From contig OZ023262.1 in NCBI GenBank assembly GCA_964006375.1, positions 53,580,917 to 53,644,916 of the forward strand: a DNA stretch of 64,000 bases. Reading direction: 5' to 3'. Every line of letters starts with the position of its first letter. The first letter of the stretch is position 1. Made by a program: the position numbers and the translations under genes. The stretch is from Tillus elongatus. Its lineage: Eukaryota; Arthropoda; Insecta; Coleoptera; Cleridae. This document shows positions 1 through 11,850 of the stretch, piece after piece. A model generated the notes under the pieces. The model worked only from the letters and a program-made list of their open reading frames with translations, had not been told where the DNA came from and made no database searches.

Positions 1-2068
1 AGACTGGAAAGGAAAGACTGAGATGTTTTGTATGTTAGCCAGGATATTGACGATGCAACTCAGTACTTTATTGAAACTGTGGAAATGAATATTGCTGAGT
101 GTACAGCGATACTTAAGAAGAGACGTCAACACGGTCGAAATGAGTGGATTACCGCGAGAATAGTGGCGTCAATAAACCATAGGAACTATTTGTATAGGAA
201 AGTAAAAAATAATCTAAATGATGTAAATTTGCAAACGGAATATAAAACTTATAGGAATGTCTAAAACAATTAATTAAGAGGACTAAATTCGACATTTATT
301 CCCGGCAGTTGAGGGATAAGTCATCATCGAAGGAATTATGGCATGTGGTAAACGGGATAACAGGAAGTGGGAAGAATAAGCCTCAAGTAAAATATATAAA
401 TGTTGATGGTGCCACAGTGACTGATAAAACTGCAATAGGTGATCAATTCAATTTGCATTATACTGCGGTTAGCAATGGTCAGATTACTGGACAAAATCAA
501 CGAAAAATCTTAACAGGTGAAATACATCGCCAGTCATTTTTTATGCGTCCAGTGAACGAAGTAGAGGCCCCGGACGCTATTCATAACTTACAACTAAATG
601 CAAGCCCAGGAGAGGATGGTATAACAACAAGTACATTAAAAGAAATAGCTTATATAATAACTAAACCTTTGACATTTCTTATAAATAAGTGTGTAGAAAG
701 GGGTACATTTCCCAAGATATTTAAGGGAGCAGTTGTAATCCCTTTGTATAAGAAGGGCAACAGAAGATGGATAAATAACTACATACCTATTTCGCTAATT
801 TCAAATGTAGCAAAAATATTCGAAAAAAGATTGAAAATTAGAATAAATAAGTATTTAGAAAAATTTAACATCATTTCATAGTCAATTTGGCTTTAAAAAA
901 GGAATTTCGAGACAGGACGCCATACAGTTGTTATCGGCAAAAATTATTAGAGGCCTAGACCATCATAAAAAAATATTTGTAAATTCTTGGACCTGCAGAA
1001 GGCATTTGATACTGTTGACCATGAGCAGCTACTCAAAAAACTGGAAAGAATAGGCTTCCGAGGTATAAACCTGGAACGTTTTAGAAACTACTTGCAGGAT
1101 AGACAGCAATGTGTAGATATTGGGGGAGTAAGAAGTGCATTTAGAGAGGTGAAAAGTGGAATACCACAGGGGACTGTCCTGGGCCCTATACTATTCTGCA
1201 TCTATATCAAAGATTTGTATCTACATGAAAATGATACATCGGGAAACGTAATAGGATTTGCGGATGATACAGTTCATGGGTCGAGGTCAAAGCGCTAGCA
1301 GAAAATTATTTTCAACAAATGATCTCTTGGTTGGAGGAAAACTCGTTGAGTTTAAATGTTCAAAAAACTAAGTTTCTGAAGTTTTCAATTCATCAGAGTC
1401 ATTTACCTGCCTTTAGCGAACTAAATATCAAATCCGCAAGGGGTCCGGTGCGAATTGGGGATTCGGACAGTGTAAGATATCTTGGAGTACTAATTGACCA
1501 GCACCTTCGTTGGAATAATCATATTGAGGCCACAGTCACAAAACTCAGAGGCTTATTGTATCGGATGAAAATTTTGAAAAGCTATTTACCTGTACAAGTA
1601 CTGAGAAAATTATACATCTTGTTAGTTGAGCCTAATCTCCGTTATGGTATAAATGCCTGGGGTGGAGATTCTCTTTCATACCTGGAATGTTTGAATAAAA
1701 TTCAAAGAAGGATATTGAAACTGATCTATAACTTGGAAAATACTTGCCCTACGGATAGGCTGTTTGAGGTGACACAAGTTTCAGACTTATCTCAGCTTTA
1801 CGCCTACGCGGTGCTTGTATCTACAAGGCAGAGGCTACAATCGGAACCGCATTCAACAGTCAATATTTCCTACCAGACACAACAAGCTGAGCTGGTGAGA
1901 AATAGGAGATGTAACCTTTCGTTCGGACAGAGATGCTATACGTACAGATGTACTCGACTCTTGAATGCTTTACCACCTTACTTCAAACAATTAACGATGG
2001 CAAGATACAAATGTGAAGTCCGTAGATGGATATTTGATAATCGACCGCTTGTACGCGCGCTTTTGTGA
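1..2068 (+). pseudogene. LINE-A ORF2: reverse transcriptase, frameshifted
   Basis: The product would be the LINE reverse transcriptase that copies element RNA at a nicked chromosomal target. Four blocks in shifting frames (28-264, 309-881, 987-1298, 1319-2068) give a continuous RT-like protein. They cover the linker before the RT, the palm with LQKAFDTVDHEQ, GIPQGTVLGPILF and the catalytic FADD, then the thumb with RYLGVLIDQHLRW. The stop is at 2066-2068. Relative to copy 2, about 20 bp are missing just after the FADD codons near 1275, which shifts the frame. Further breaks lie near 265-308 and 881-987. The endonuclease is outside the window or lost. No active protein is possible from this copy. 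Confidence 0.85.
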
Positions 2069-2166
2069 TAACAGCAGTAGTGTTGTATTTGTGTGGCGTG
2101 TAAGTGGGTGCGCGCGCGCGGGAAGGTGTGTGTGGGTGTGAGATTGTGCATGTGTGGGTGTGTGAC
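1..2166 (+). mobile_element. LINE-A copy 1, body (5' end lies before the window)
   Basis: This is a non-LTR retrotransposon read left to right. It has a reverse-transcriptase ORF followed by a GT-rich 3' UTR beginning at 2069. A second copy at 16931-18137 matches it closely through the 3' end of the ORF and the UTR, which defines the family. The RT resembles the jockey/CR1/Daphne-like group; the clade is inferred from style only. The UTR is interrupted at 2176 by LINE-B and resumes at 4409. Confidence 0.85.
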
Positions 2167-2176
2167 TGTGTGGGTG

Positions 2177-3089
2177 GAGCAAGATCAAACGCGCAACGGG
2201 AGCAGGAAAATGATCGTCGCCGTGAGCTCTTCGAATGCTTCAAACAGGTCCGGCTTGAATACAAAAAAGCGATTAAAGAAGCAAAGCTAGAATCGCTGCG
2301 GCAAATGCTCTCTGAAGGAAGCGACGACGACCCCAGGGGGCTGGCTCACAAAATCGTTTCGGCAACAAAGAAAAGAGCACCAACAGCGTGGACCACGGTG
2401 CAAAATGCGGCTGGAAATTGGACGCAGGATATATGCGAAACAGCAGAGGCACTGATCGATAAATACTTCCCAGCAGACGACGCCGGAGTGATTCCGAAGA
2501 AAATAGAGTGAGGCGTGCGGAAACCGTAATCTGGAGCGGAAACACGGACCTCAACTTCACAAAACAAGAACTGGAGGAAACGGTCAGATTAAGACCTGAA
2601 CGTAAAGCCCCGGGCATCGACGGGTTTCCGTCAGCGGGTCTACAGCATTTACTGGAGATGGCAGGAGAAGAACTCTTAGAAGTATTAAATGCCTGCTTGA
2701 GGGAGGGAATTTTTCCGAGGATTTGGAAGCAGGCACAGATTGCGTGGCTACCCAAACCAGCGAGCGAAAGGCAAAGACCGGTGTGCTTGTTACCCGTCAT
2801 CGGAAAGGTCTATGAGAAGCTGTTGGCGACAAGACTGTCATACCACTTGAAGAAAAACGGAAGGCTGTCTGACAGATAGTACGGCTTCCGTAAGGGACGC
2901 GGGACAATGGATGCGCTGGCCAAGACAGTGAACGGAATCAAAAAGGCGGACCAGGCTGGGCAGCATGTCCTACTAGTAACGTTCGATGTTAAAAATGCCT
3001 TCAACTCGGCCTGGTACCCCATGCTCAGGAAACTACTGGCAGAATCTGGGTGTCCGAGAAACCTGGCTAGAGCGGTAGCCAATTTTTGA
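2177..3089 (+). pseudogene. LINE-B ORF2, N-terminal RT part, broken
   Basis: Two frames (to 2511, then 2508-2879 and onward) carry a pre-RT linker and RT fingers/palm of R1 style, with KAPGIDGFPSAGLQHL and PVCLLPVIGKVYEKLL. The YGFRKGRGT block follows an in-frame TAG at 2877-2879, and VTFDVKNAFNSAWYPML comes next. The frame shifts at about 2508-2511 and ends in TGA at 3087-3089. The YADD catalytic block is missing because sequence between the duplicated segment and RNase H has been lost. The element is dead. Confidence 0.75.
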
Positions 3090-3271
3090 GGGAAAACCGG
3101 CGTACGGAGAAGGATCGCGCCTACTAGTAACGTTAGACGTTAAAAATGCCTTCAACTCGGCCTGGTACCCCATGCTCAGGAAACTACTGGCAGAATCTGG
3201 GTGTCCGGGAAACCTGGCTAGAGCGGTAGCCAATTTTTGAGGGAAAACCGGCGTACGGAGAAGGATCGCGC
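2970..3271 (+). repeat. 151-bp direct tandem duplication inside LINE-B
   Basis: Positions 2970-3120 and 3121-3271 match with only a few changes (for example TTCGATGTT versus TTAGACGTT near the start). Both copies contain the same stop codon, so the duplication probably happened after the element had degenerated, or the stop was copied with it. Confidence 0.9.
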
Positions 3272-3289
3272 CTGGCGGAGCAGAGGAAA

Positions 3290-4142
3290 ATCTGGGCGAT
3301 AATAGAAGGAGCGGAAAAGACAACAGGGCGGTGGATATACGTCCAGAGCCGGAGTCGCGGTTGGAATAGGCCTGGTGGCTTATGAAAACAATGCAGTGGT
3401 CGAAAGCAAAGGGCTAAAGCTCCAGGACGGGTACCCGGTGCACATGGCGGAATTGTTCGCGGTGGGTACGGCAGTGGAAAAGGCCGCCACTCTGCTGGGT
3501 GGAACTGTCAACATCGTTTCCGATAGCAGAGTTGCCCTGGACATGCTCACCAGGAGGAAAGGGGGAACGGCCGACAGAATCAACAGGAAGATGCAAGAGG
3601 TGGAGCGCGCGGGAACAAAAATAAATATGTGGTGGGGTAGCGACCAGTTAGAAGGCATCGCAAAGGCCGATGCGAGAGCAAAAGCCGTCAGAAGTGACCC
3701 TCTAGGCCACGAGAGGGTAGAGGCTCCGGTAACGAGTAGAATGATTAAAATAAATGCCAAGGAGAACACTGAAGTAGAGTGGCAGAAGCACTGGGACGAT
3801 GAGACAAAGGGTAGGACTACTTATCGATACATAGAGAGCGTGGGTGTGGGCCTCAAGTGCTGGAGTCACAGGGCGGTGAGCTTGCTGAATGGCCACGGGC
3901 CCTTCAAGGGCAACTTTAGTTGGTTTAAACTGAGGCCTGGAACGGGAGAATGTGCGTGTGGAAACGGAGAGCAGGAGACAGCAAGACATGTGCTGGAAGA
4001 CTGAGAGATGGAAAATCGTAGGGCGGCAAGAGAACACTTTGCGAGAAACCAGAACAGAGTTGAGGGTTCCTACCCGTTCAAGGTAACCAGGTCCACCAAG
4101 AACGAGGAAATCAGGAATTTCAATGAGTGGGCACAGAAATAG
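3290..4142 (+). pseudogene. LINE-B RNase H domain and C-terminal zinc motif
   Basis: The open frame 3375-4004 encodes an RNase H-like domain of the R1/I type. AELFAVGTAVEKA supplies the glutamate and NIVSDSRVALDML an aspartate; the first aspartate is not evident. A C-terminal motif CACGNGEQETARHVLED follows, and the next codon, where R1-type elements have the last cysteine, is TGA at 4002-4004. Reading on in frame gives a normal tail up to TAG at 4140-4142. The domain would remove RNA from the RNA-DNA hybrid. The missing first aspartate and the premature stop mark it as a remnant. Confidence 0.75.
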
Positions 4143-4408
4143 AGCTGGGTGGGCGCAGAAATAGAGCTGGAAGAGGAAACGCGAAGTGCGATTGAGACAA
4201 ACCGCAGAGAAAGAGAGGGCACCGGATAGAGAGGTGGGTGAGATTTTGGGAAAAGCGAGCGTGGAGTGAATGGCCGTATGAATGTGAGAGGTTGTAGGGG
4301 TTCCTTTGAGGGTGGCTTCGACCTGACAGTGCAGGAGGCTACCATAGCCTACAGTCTTCGGACGGGAAGGCAGGGGCTTCGGCCTCAAAATCGTAAATTG
4401 TGTGGGTG

Positions 4409-4731
4409 TGAGGGTGTCTGGAGAGGGGGGGGGGTAAAAGTGCATATGAGTGTGCGCGTGCACGTGCGTGTATATGGGTGTGCGCGTGCACGTGCGTGTA
4501 TATGGATGCGTGTGTGAATGTATGTGCGGTTCCTATTTCATGTGTGTTTGCCTCTTGTTGCTTGTCTCGAAACTTTATCCTGTCTGCATACTGTTGATTA
4601 GATAATGCCGCAAGCAAGGATAAGCCTTAAGCGGATATTGCTTATTGTACTTACGTTTAGATAGTGAGAAAGATTGTATATTAAGTATAGTTTTGTAAAT
4701 GTTGGGAAAATAAACGTGTATTATTATTAAG
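4409..4731 (+). mobile_element. LINE-A copy 1, 3' UTR remainder and tail
   Basis: GT-rich UTR resumes after LINE-B and runs into a 3' terminus nearly identical to 17928-18137 of copy 2, with GATAATGCCGCAAGCAAGG, AATAAACGT and a short (TTA)n tail. This proves that LINE-B split a single LINE-A copy. Confidence 0.85.
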
Positions 4732-5560
4732 TTCTCCAAAATGTACTTATTAGAGGTGTACTTTTATTCACCTCGTTACAAACGAAATAAAGAGAGCTGC
4801 TGGAAACAGATCATTTTGCTTCGACGACAGGGCGGCACCGAGTTTAAGATTGTGATGATGATATCTAGAAGCTTCATATCCATCGCAAATTCCCCGGCAG
4901 AGGTCGTTACATCTTAATTTTCTCATAAAGCGATATCCACGTTTTCATCGTATATAAAATTTTACATTTGCACTATCGTATGGCAGCACATTTGAGTACT
5001 TCGGCTGAATATTGCAGAAAGCTGAACATAGTTTCAACTTTATGTGGCTAAAGCTAATTTCAAATTCAATCTGATCTATCCCGTGGGAAATGTGTAAGAA
5101 AGTCTGCTAGAAGTAAGTAAGCTGGTTGTTTTACAAAGGGCAGGGATTTTGTGGACAAGAAAATGTTGATTACATTTGCGGCAGGGAAGTAATAATCTCC
5201 AGACACTCTAGGTCTTTACCACTCTTTGGCGTCTTTTTTCAAAGAACAGTCGAGCAGTGTAATTCCTTTGTATTAATATGCCGCCCTGCTTGAATCGGGC
5301 GTAATCCCTTTGTGAGACAAATAGTGTAACTTCGCCGGTTAAAACCGTTGTAAAATTAAATCGGGAAAAGCTGATGTCTTGGAACTGAAATTTATAACAG
5401 CAGGAGAGTTTCTACATTGTTGCACATCTGTGCTCACGAATGTAAGAGAAACAAAATTCCTGAAAAACCTGAAAGATATGACGTAAAAGTTGAATCCGCA
5501 AAATATATTTTTTATGAGGAAGTTCACAAAAGGTGACCTTGTGTGTCCTACTTACTAGTG
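4732..5560. other. Intergenic, no recognisable feature
   Basis: AT-rich unique sequence. Short open frames lack any known motif, and I see no repeat shared with the rest of the window. Confidence 0.5.
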
Positions 5561-5606
5561 AATTTTTTCTACAAATGAGCGTGAACTAGGCCTCCCTAGA
5601 AAACAT

Positions 5607-5608
<2 letters not shown>

Positions 5609-5698
<90 letters not shown>
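5609..5698. repeat. (TA)n microsatellite
   Basis: About 90 bp of pure TA inside a TAC fragment. Confidence 0.99.
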
Positions 5699-5701
<3 letters not shown>

Positions 5702-5894
5702 TAACTCAACCTATTAGGTTGATTTTAAACAAATGAAGTTTTGCAAGTGACTTAGTTAAGTTCATTAGCCAGGAAAAAAGGACCAGTTTTTCCGTGAAAA
5801 TTTTAGGTTTTCTTTTCGACAATTTTAGAGAATTTTCTTTAAAAATAATCACTAGTGAGGAGATCCCGACTTTTAAATTTTAAAAAAATTTCTT

Positions 5895-5897
<3 letters not shown>

Positions 5898-5979
<82 letters not shown>
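5898..5979. repeat. (TA)n microsatellite
   Basis: About 82 bp of TA that directly abuts the LINE-D fragment on its right. Confidence 0.99.
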
Positions 5980-5982
<3 letters not shown>

Positions 5983-6440
5983 GTGCCCGTGCAGATATCT
6001 GTAAAAGAGAGAGAGGTCACCAACGGCACGTCGTTGGGCAAGGGATGGCAGCTTTGGGTGAGGGTAGGGTCACCGATGAGACGTATAGCTCTCTTCTGAA
6101 TGTAGTCCAGGATAGCGAGCGTAGAAGCGGCAGCGGCACCCCAGATGTGGTGGTTAAAAGTATTTGCGAGCCCGGAAGAGGAAACCTAATTTCTTAGCAG
6201 CCGCTTCTGCAATTGATGTGACATGTTGGTGCCAATTGAGAATTAGATGCACAGAAATGCCAACAAATGCAAAGGACTCATTACTTGGTTGTTCATTGTG
6301 ATGGATCTACGGCTGGTGTATCTCTTATGAGATTGCAAGACTGAGATTTGGTGGAGTTGAATTGTACAAGATTTCTACTTCCCCAATCCAATATTTTTTG
6401 GAGATCCACAGAGGCAGAACACTCCATGAGTCTGCGATCC
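5980..6440 (-). mobile_element. LINE-D copy 1, RT C-terminal fragment
   Basis: On the minus strand this matches the RT thumb and C-terminal region of LINE-D at 38740-39340 (LDSIQKRAIRLIGDPT block). It starts directly at (TA)n and lacks the 3' UTR. A deletion near 6150 removes the segment that joins the HIWG and ARKY blocks. It is only a remnant. Confidence 0.75.
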
Positions 6441-6680
6441 TCATCTAGTAGTTATTAAAAATATTTTAAAAACATTTTTATGAAAATTCACTAACATAAC
6501 GCACTTGCTGCGTCCAGACTTTATGCTATTATCTTTCTAGAATGTCAACCTGTTATATATTTTTTTACGAATTAATTGTCTCTAAATAAATAATTTTTGA
6601 GTACTATTGCAAAATGACGTAACTAATATTATAGTCTGGTATTAAATATTTTGAAATATGTCTGACGTTTTAAGATTAAA

Positions 6681-7021
6681 TGAGAGCCTCGGTGGTTCAA
6701 TCAAGTGTGCCTCTGAACCGAAGGGTACTGGGTTCGATTACAGTGTTTCCGGTTCACTTTTTCAGTACATACTGTAAAATTAACCTCAACCGAGGTTTTG
6801 GCATTGTATTTGAGCAAGTTGAACGTCTGCACGTTCCGCTCTTCGGAGCGAGCGTAAGACCGCCGGTCCCATGTTCATGCGATTTTATGCACGTTAAAGA
6901 TCCCTACACTCCTTACAGAAACGCAGGGTTTCAGCAAAATTTCCAGGGTAGTGGGGTGAAACTGATACCTGACGTCCGTGATAATCGCGGAAATAAACCG
7001 ACGTTAAAGAAACAAAAACAC
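6681..7021 (+). mobile_element. tRNA-derived SINE, copy 1
   Basis: The head GAGCCTCGGTGGTTCAA is tRNA-like, and GGTTCGATTAC at 6731-6741 fits the B box of RNA polymerase III promoters. The body includes GCACGTTAAAGATCCCTAC (from 6889), and a second GTTAAAGAAACAAAAA marks the 3' end. The same order recurs at 11851-12172. The GTTAAAGA body motif recalls central domains of tick Ruka-like and mollusc SINEs; that link is from memory and unverified. Confidence 0.7.
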
Positions 7022-8337
7022 CCAGGGTTGAATCTTTTGAGATTTTTTGCAACGTTTAGGCTGAAAAAAAAGCATAATCACCCAAAAACCTCAAAAATAA
7101 TAACAGAGAATTATGCTCTAGATACGTATTTCGACAACGAAGTTGCCATTATCAGTAGCTGTCGCTAAACTGTTTAGCGCATAACTCTCTGTTATTATTT
7201 TTGTGATTTTTGGGGATTCTGCTTTTTGTTTTAGTTTCCAGCCACAGAGTCCAACCTCAGTCTTTTAACGTTTAAGCTCATTTTTTTTTTAGATTATCCG
7301 TTTTCGTTACCATCTTCCGCACGTTTAAGACGACGTAGAAGTAAAAAATGTGTGTGAACTTTAGTGAGCTTAATAAAACAGAGGAAAAAGCTTTTATCCA
7401 TAAATCACTACGATGATTGCTACATTTGAGGCTGCCAAAAAATATCTTACATACTTAACGCCCTTTCACGTCAGATGTGACACTCTTAAGTATCACTCGT
7501 ATTATTTCTACTCCTTTTTCCATCGTTTAGGAAAAAGTTTAAATATATAATCGGGGACTTTAAGGCGTATGTGCTGAATATGAGATTCGCTCAAGCGGTA
7601 GCATACGAACAGCTGTAAGAAGGGCGGTGATTTACTGGGACATAACGTTTTAGGACAGGTCGACGTTTGTCATCATGAATATAAGGAGAAGAAGCAGTAA
7701 GTGGAATACTGAAAACACCTGAAATGTTGCTCGCTTCCTTAGTCCTGGGAGGTCACGGCCGTGATAATGCTGCCCGCTTTCCACTGCACTCTAGATCATA
7801 TCCACACAATTTCTTTATTGAGTTTGGCAATCTGCTTGACTGCCAGGTGGTCTAGTGCTTTACGTTTGAAATATGCGACTTTACTTGAGCGTTTCTAAAA
7901 AGTTATACTCCGGTTTATGGCGTAAAGTTATAGCAATTTTATGGTTTATTTCATGCTCGATTTGCTTTATATGCATAGTAAATGATTTCCATGGTATATT
8001 GTTTTATATGAGTTTATTAATAATTTTATGGAGACCGCGTTTATTAAAAACTAATTAAAAGAAATTAAACCAGCCAAAGAAAAAACGTTTTAAGGGAATT
8101 GATTCATCTAAAAAGCGGAGAGCAAATAACTTTACAAAACTCCTAAAGAACAAGTGCCTTACCGTTAGCGAATTTTCATATTTTTAAAAATTTAATAGTT
8201 AAAAAAAGTCAGGTTACAGGAAGTGCAATATAGTAGAGAATTTTCAAAAGTTTTATTATAATTAAATCGTAAGTGAAGAGAAGTATGCAAAATTTGAACT
8301 ACTGATGAAGCGCAAACAGAAACTGAAGCTCTACACT
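7022..8337. other. Intergenic, no recognisable feature
   Basis: AT-rich, no long open frame with known motifs and no repeat that I can link to the other families. Confidence 0.5.
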
Positions 8338-8350
8338 AAGACAAAACAGT

Positions 8351-9728
8351 CTGGAATGGTCACATTGAAAAAATACTGCGTAAGGCAGTCATGACCTTAG
8401 CCGTCACTAGGCGGCTGTATGGAAAACCGTGGGGACTAAGACCTAGTATGGCCCACTGGCTGTACACAAGGGTGGTCAGACCATCGTTAACATACGCGGC
8501 ACTGGTCTGGTGGCCTAAGGTGACACAATCCAGTGGCAAACAAAAACTAGGCAAGATCCAAAGGATGGCTTGCCTAGGCACCACAGGGGCTATGTCTTCA
8601 ACCCCAACAGCCGCCATGGAGGTGTTGCTGGATCTGCAATCCCCCCCCCCCCTCCCCATACACTTAGTTATTATGGGAGAGGCCAGGCTAGGACTATACA
8701 GACTAGCCTGCAATGGTAGACTGAAGATCAACCCAGGCTTCAGGGGCCACTGCAAAATTCAGGAGATCGTGAAGGAGCCCATGCTTGAAATGAGGTCAGA
8801 CTTCGCGAGCCCGCGAATCTTCATGGAAAACAACTTTACAGTGGAAATCCCCGACCGCGAGGCATGGCGGGAGGAGACGACGGGCATACCACGGGACGCG
8901 CTCGTCTGGTTCACGGACGGATCCGGCGTGGGACGGGGGCAGGTGTTTACTCGGAAGGACCGAGGGTAAGTCATAGTATTTCCCTCGGAGCCCACGCAAC
9001 GGTGTTTCAGGCCGAAATGTACGCCATCCTGCACTGTGTGCGGGAGAACAAGAGGAGGGGCTACACCAACAAGCCACAGACAACCAAGCAGCCCTTAAGG
9101 CACTAAGTAGCCCACGGGTAAATTCCTGGCTGGTGAGTGAGTGCCGAGACGCGACGAGCGACCTGGCTGGGCAGAATGAGGTGACCATCATCTGGGTGCC
9201 GGGTCACTCGGGGGTCAAAGGCAATGAAGAAGCTGACAGTCTCGCGAAGAGAGGGTCAGCAGAACCATTTATGAGACCAGAACCTGCTCTGGGCGTGATA
9301 AAGAGCACTGCCAAGGGAGCCATTAAGTCCTGGGTCAGAAACCAACACAAGGTGTACTAGGCAGACTGTCCAGGGCTCAGACATGAGAAGTCAATAATTG
9401 ACGACTCCAGGTCAAAGAGAGCTGTGGAGCTGCTAAATCTTAGCAGAGCACAGCTCAGAAACACAACAGGTCTCTTGACGGGACACATGGCCGTCAAGAA
9501 ACACCTGCATAAAATGGGGCGGTTAGAAGGGGACCTCGCATGCAGACTCTGAGGCGAGAGCGAGGAATCAGCCTGCAGCACATCTTGTGTGAGTGTAAAG
9601 CTCTGGACCGCAAAAGACAACTGATCTACGGTCAGTCTAGACCGGAGACAGAGCAATATAAAACTTCACCCTACCAATCACTGTGCAGACTAGTTCAAGG
9701 CACAGTGATTTTGGAATGGGTGGAGTAA
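8351..9728 (+). pseudogene. LINE-C ORF2 C-terminal part (RT thumb and RNase H), broken
   Basis: The frame 8391-8969 starts in the RT thumb (RRLYGKPWGLRPSM, RMACLGTTGAMSSTP) and enters RNase H at VWFTDGSG, the first catalytic aspartate. It then shifts. AEMYAILHC (glutamate) and GHSGVKGNEEADSLAKRG (last aspartate) follow in other frames. Stops interrupt the tail at 9358-9360 and near 9550. A poly-C run at 8641-8652 probably causes one frame slip. Compared with the intact copy on the minus strand at 22814-23909 this copy is clearly older. The encoded activity would be template RNA removal during target-primed reverse transcription. Confidence 0.85.
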
Positions 9729-9807
9729 GACTAAGGGTATGCACAATCAACCAAAGGTTGCAGTGCTATCGGGGCGACAAGGCCGCGGAGGAGCCCTGAG
9801 GAAAAAA
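8351..9807 (+). mobile_element. LINE-C copy 1, 5' truncated
   Basis: A non-LTR element of the I/LOA/R1-like type with a C-terminal RNase H. It is flanked by a perfect 13-bp duplication, AAGACAAAACAGT, at 8338-8350 and 9808-9820. The 3' end carries GCAGTGCTATCGGGGCG and a short A tail, shared with copies at 22732-23909 and 51202-51837. The 5' truncation falls inside the RT. Confidence 0.9.
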
Positions 9808-10004
9808 AAGACAAAACAGTATTAACGAATCACTACATATGTCACAATAGACCAGACATATCGTACTGAGATATTTGATATAGGTCACATGCGAAAAATA
9901 TAGAGATTACAACGAGGGATAAAATCGTCCAATACTTGGACCTCGCGCGAGAATTGAGAATTATATGGGACGTTAAAATGGTAAGCATCGTTTCAATTGT
10001 CATG

Positions 10005-11460
10005 CAAAGGGAAAAGTTCCTGTGTACATGCATTCTGCGATGGGATTTTTCCGTCCCTGCTCCAGAAGGGCCTGGAATGCATACACACAGCCTGCAGTAT
10101 AAATAAAACGTGGTGTGCTGAGCTGGGACTCTCCGTAAACCCAGCGAAGACGGAGATAATCCTATTCACCAAGAAGAGGAATCTGGAGGAGTTAAGCGCG
10201 CTGATAATATTGGTAAAACCTATAGCTTTAGTGCAAGAGGTGAAATATCTTAGGGTGGTTTTGGACAAATTATTATGGAGGTCGCAAACAAAACGAGTCA
10301 CGAGGAAGGGAGTAGCGACCCTCTGGCAGTTGCGCCGTGTGATATAAATCACCTGGGGACATAATCCTCGGATCCTGCACTGCATTTACACTGCGATCGT
10401 TAGACAAGAGTCCTTTATAGAGCAGTGGCCTAGTGAAGTGGGGTGAGCCAAGCTGCTACCCGCAATTGGCCAAACTTCAAAAATGTTGGCAAGTCTGGGT
10501 ATCACCGTAGCTGTGAGGACTACACCTTCAGCTGCGCTAGAGCTCTTGCTGATGCTGCTGCTACTTTCCATCTGTATTAGAAGGAAAACTATGGCTTTTC
10601 ATCTCATAATGCAAGACTCTGGAAACTGGTGTGGTTAGGGAGTAATCACAGGACACTGAAAGGTTGCCAAGGGGGTGGAAAAGGAAATTCCATTCTCCAC
10701 CATAAAGGTACGAAATGCAGAGGATTATATTAGGCTGACTAGGACATATACCCTCAGAATCCCCAGCTTGGTAGCAGCTTTAGTGCGAGAGGTGAAATAT
10801 CTGAGGGTGGTTTTGGACTCCAAATTATTATGAAGGTCGCAAACAAAACGAGTCATGAGGAAGGGAGTAGCGACCCTCTGGCAGTTGCGCCGTGTGATAG
10901 AAAGCACCTGGGGACATAATCCTGGGATCCTTCATTGCATTTACACTGCGATCATTAGACAAGAGTCCTTTATAGAGCAGTGGCCTAGTGAAGTGGGGTG
11001 AGCCAAGCTGCTACCCGCAATTGGCCAAACTTCAAAAATGTTGGCAAGTCTGGGTATCACCGTCGCTGTGAGGACTACACCTTCAGCTGCGCTAGAGCTC
11101 TTGCTGATGCTGCTGCCGCTTTCCATCTGCATTAGAAGGAAAACTATGGCTTTGCATCTCATAATGCAAGACTCTGGAAACTGGTGTGGTGAGGGAGTAA
11201 TCACAGGACACTGAAAAGTTGCCAAGGGGATGGAAAAGGAAATTCCATTCTCCACCATAAAGGTACGAAATGCAGAGGATTATATTAGGCTGACTAGGAG
11301 ATATACCCTCAGAATCCCCAGCCTGGTCGCATGGTGTGCGCATCGATGGCCTGGAGGTGCGCGAGAGTTATGCTCTAGATGCATATCCAACGGCAACGAA
11401 ACGGTGGTATACGCTATCCTGTCTGTAGCTATTCGACAGGACGAACGCCGAGGAATGGTG
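10005..11460 (+). pseudogene. LINE-F remnant: RT thumb region, tandemly duplicated
   Basis: The first open block (9997-10347) reads like the region just after the RT active site of I/LOA-type LINEs: GLSVNPAKTEIILFTKKR, then EVKYLRVVLDKLLW and ATLWQLRRVI. The following sequence keeps the usual order (LASLGITVAVRTTPSAALEL) but with stops and shifts. The protein resembles LINE-C in layout but the nucleotide sequence is different, so I treat it as another family. No YADD, RNase H or 3' tail is evident. Confidence 0.65.
10225..11328 (+). repeat. Direct tandem duplication of about 552 bp
   Basis: GCTTTAGTGCAAGAGG at 10225 recurs as GCTTTAGTGCGAGAGG at 10777. The whole block up to CTCAGAATCCCCAG is repeated (10225-10776 and 10777-11328) with a few substitutions and 1-3 bp indels. 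Confidence 0.85.
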
Positions 11461-11850
11461 TAACATGTTACACGTTTTGAAACTCGCCCATTTTGATATT
11501 AATAATTATTCTTATATTATAATTTATTAGTCAAGGAAATTTTCCAACATAAACCGACGTCATCACTTTTGTCCATAGACTTATGTTTATTCCGTGTCAG
11601 AACTGCGTGCATGCAAACATTTTGAAACCCTGACAGTTGGCCATAGCGCTTGCCTGTTGATAAAAAAGCCTGTATAAACACCAGAATCTCGTTAATATCC
11701 TCTTCTGCGTCACTATGTTAATTAATAATAAGACAGCGCAGAGCTAAGAAGTTGCGCTTATTTCGTTCAGGTATGTCATTTTTTTAATATTCACACTTGT
11801 AAAATTTGTACAGAGAGCAACAACAATTAATGAATAATAATGATACTTAT

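Larger units (their letters stand above)
2177..4398 (+). mobile_element. LINE-B: R1-like non-LTR retrotransposon nested in LINE-A
   Basis: The insert lies inside the GT-rich 3' UTR of LINE-A. The 10-mer TGTGTGGGTG sits on both sides (2167-2176 and 4399-4408) and reads as a target-site duplication, though the surroundings are low in complexity. Content in order: 5' truncated ORF2 with RT, a large deletion, RNase H, a cysteine/histidine motif and a short 3' UTR. GC content and codon use are clearly higher than in LINE-A. The R1/LOA affinity is inferred from the RT, RNase H and C-terminal zinc-knuckle order. Confidence 0.8.
5561..5979 (-). repeat. TAC repeat, two minus-strand fragments with (TA)n
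   Basis: The left edge holds AGTGAATTTTTTCTAC and GCGTGAACTAGGC, the reverse-strand 3' end of the TAC family. After the first (TA)n comes the GCCAGGAAAAAAGGACC segment. A second 3' end, ACTAGTGAGGAGATCCCGAC, leads into another (TA)n. So two partial copies are joined. Confidence 0.7.

Noticed and set aside
6681..6760. A tRNA gene
   Set aside because: The B box is present but the cloverleaf and acceptor pairing are not; the sequence is a SINE head.
6680..7168. 162-aa open frame
   Set aside because: It lies over a SINE and is not conserved as a protein in the second SINE copy.
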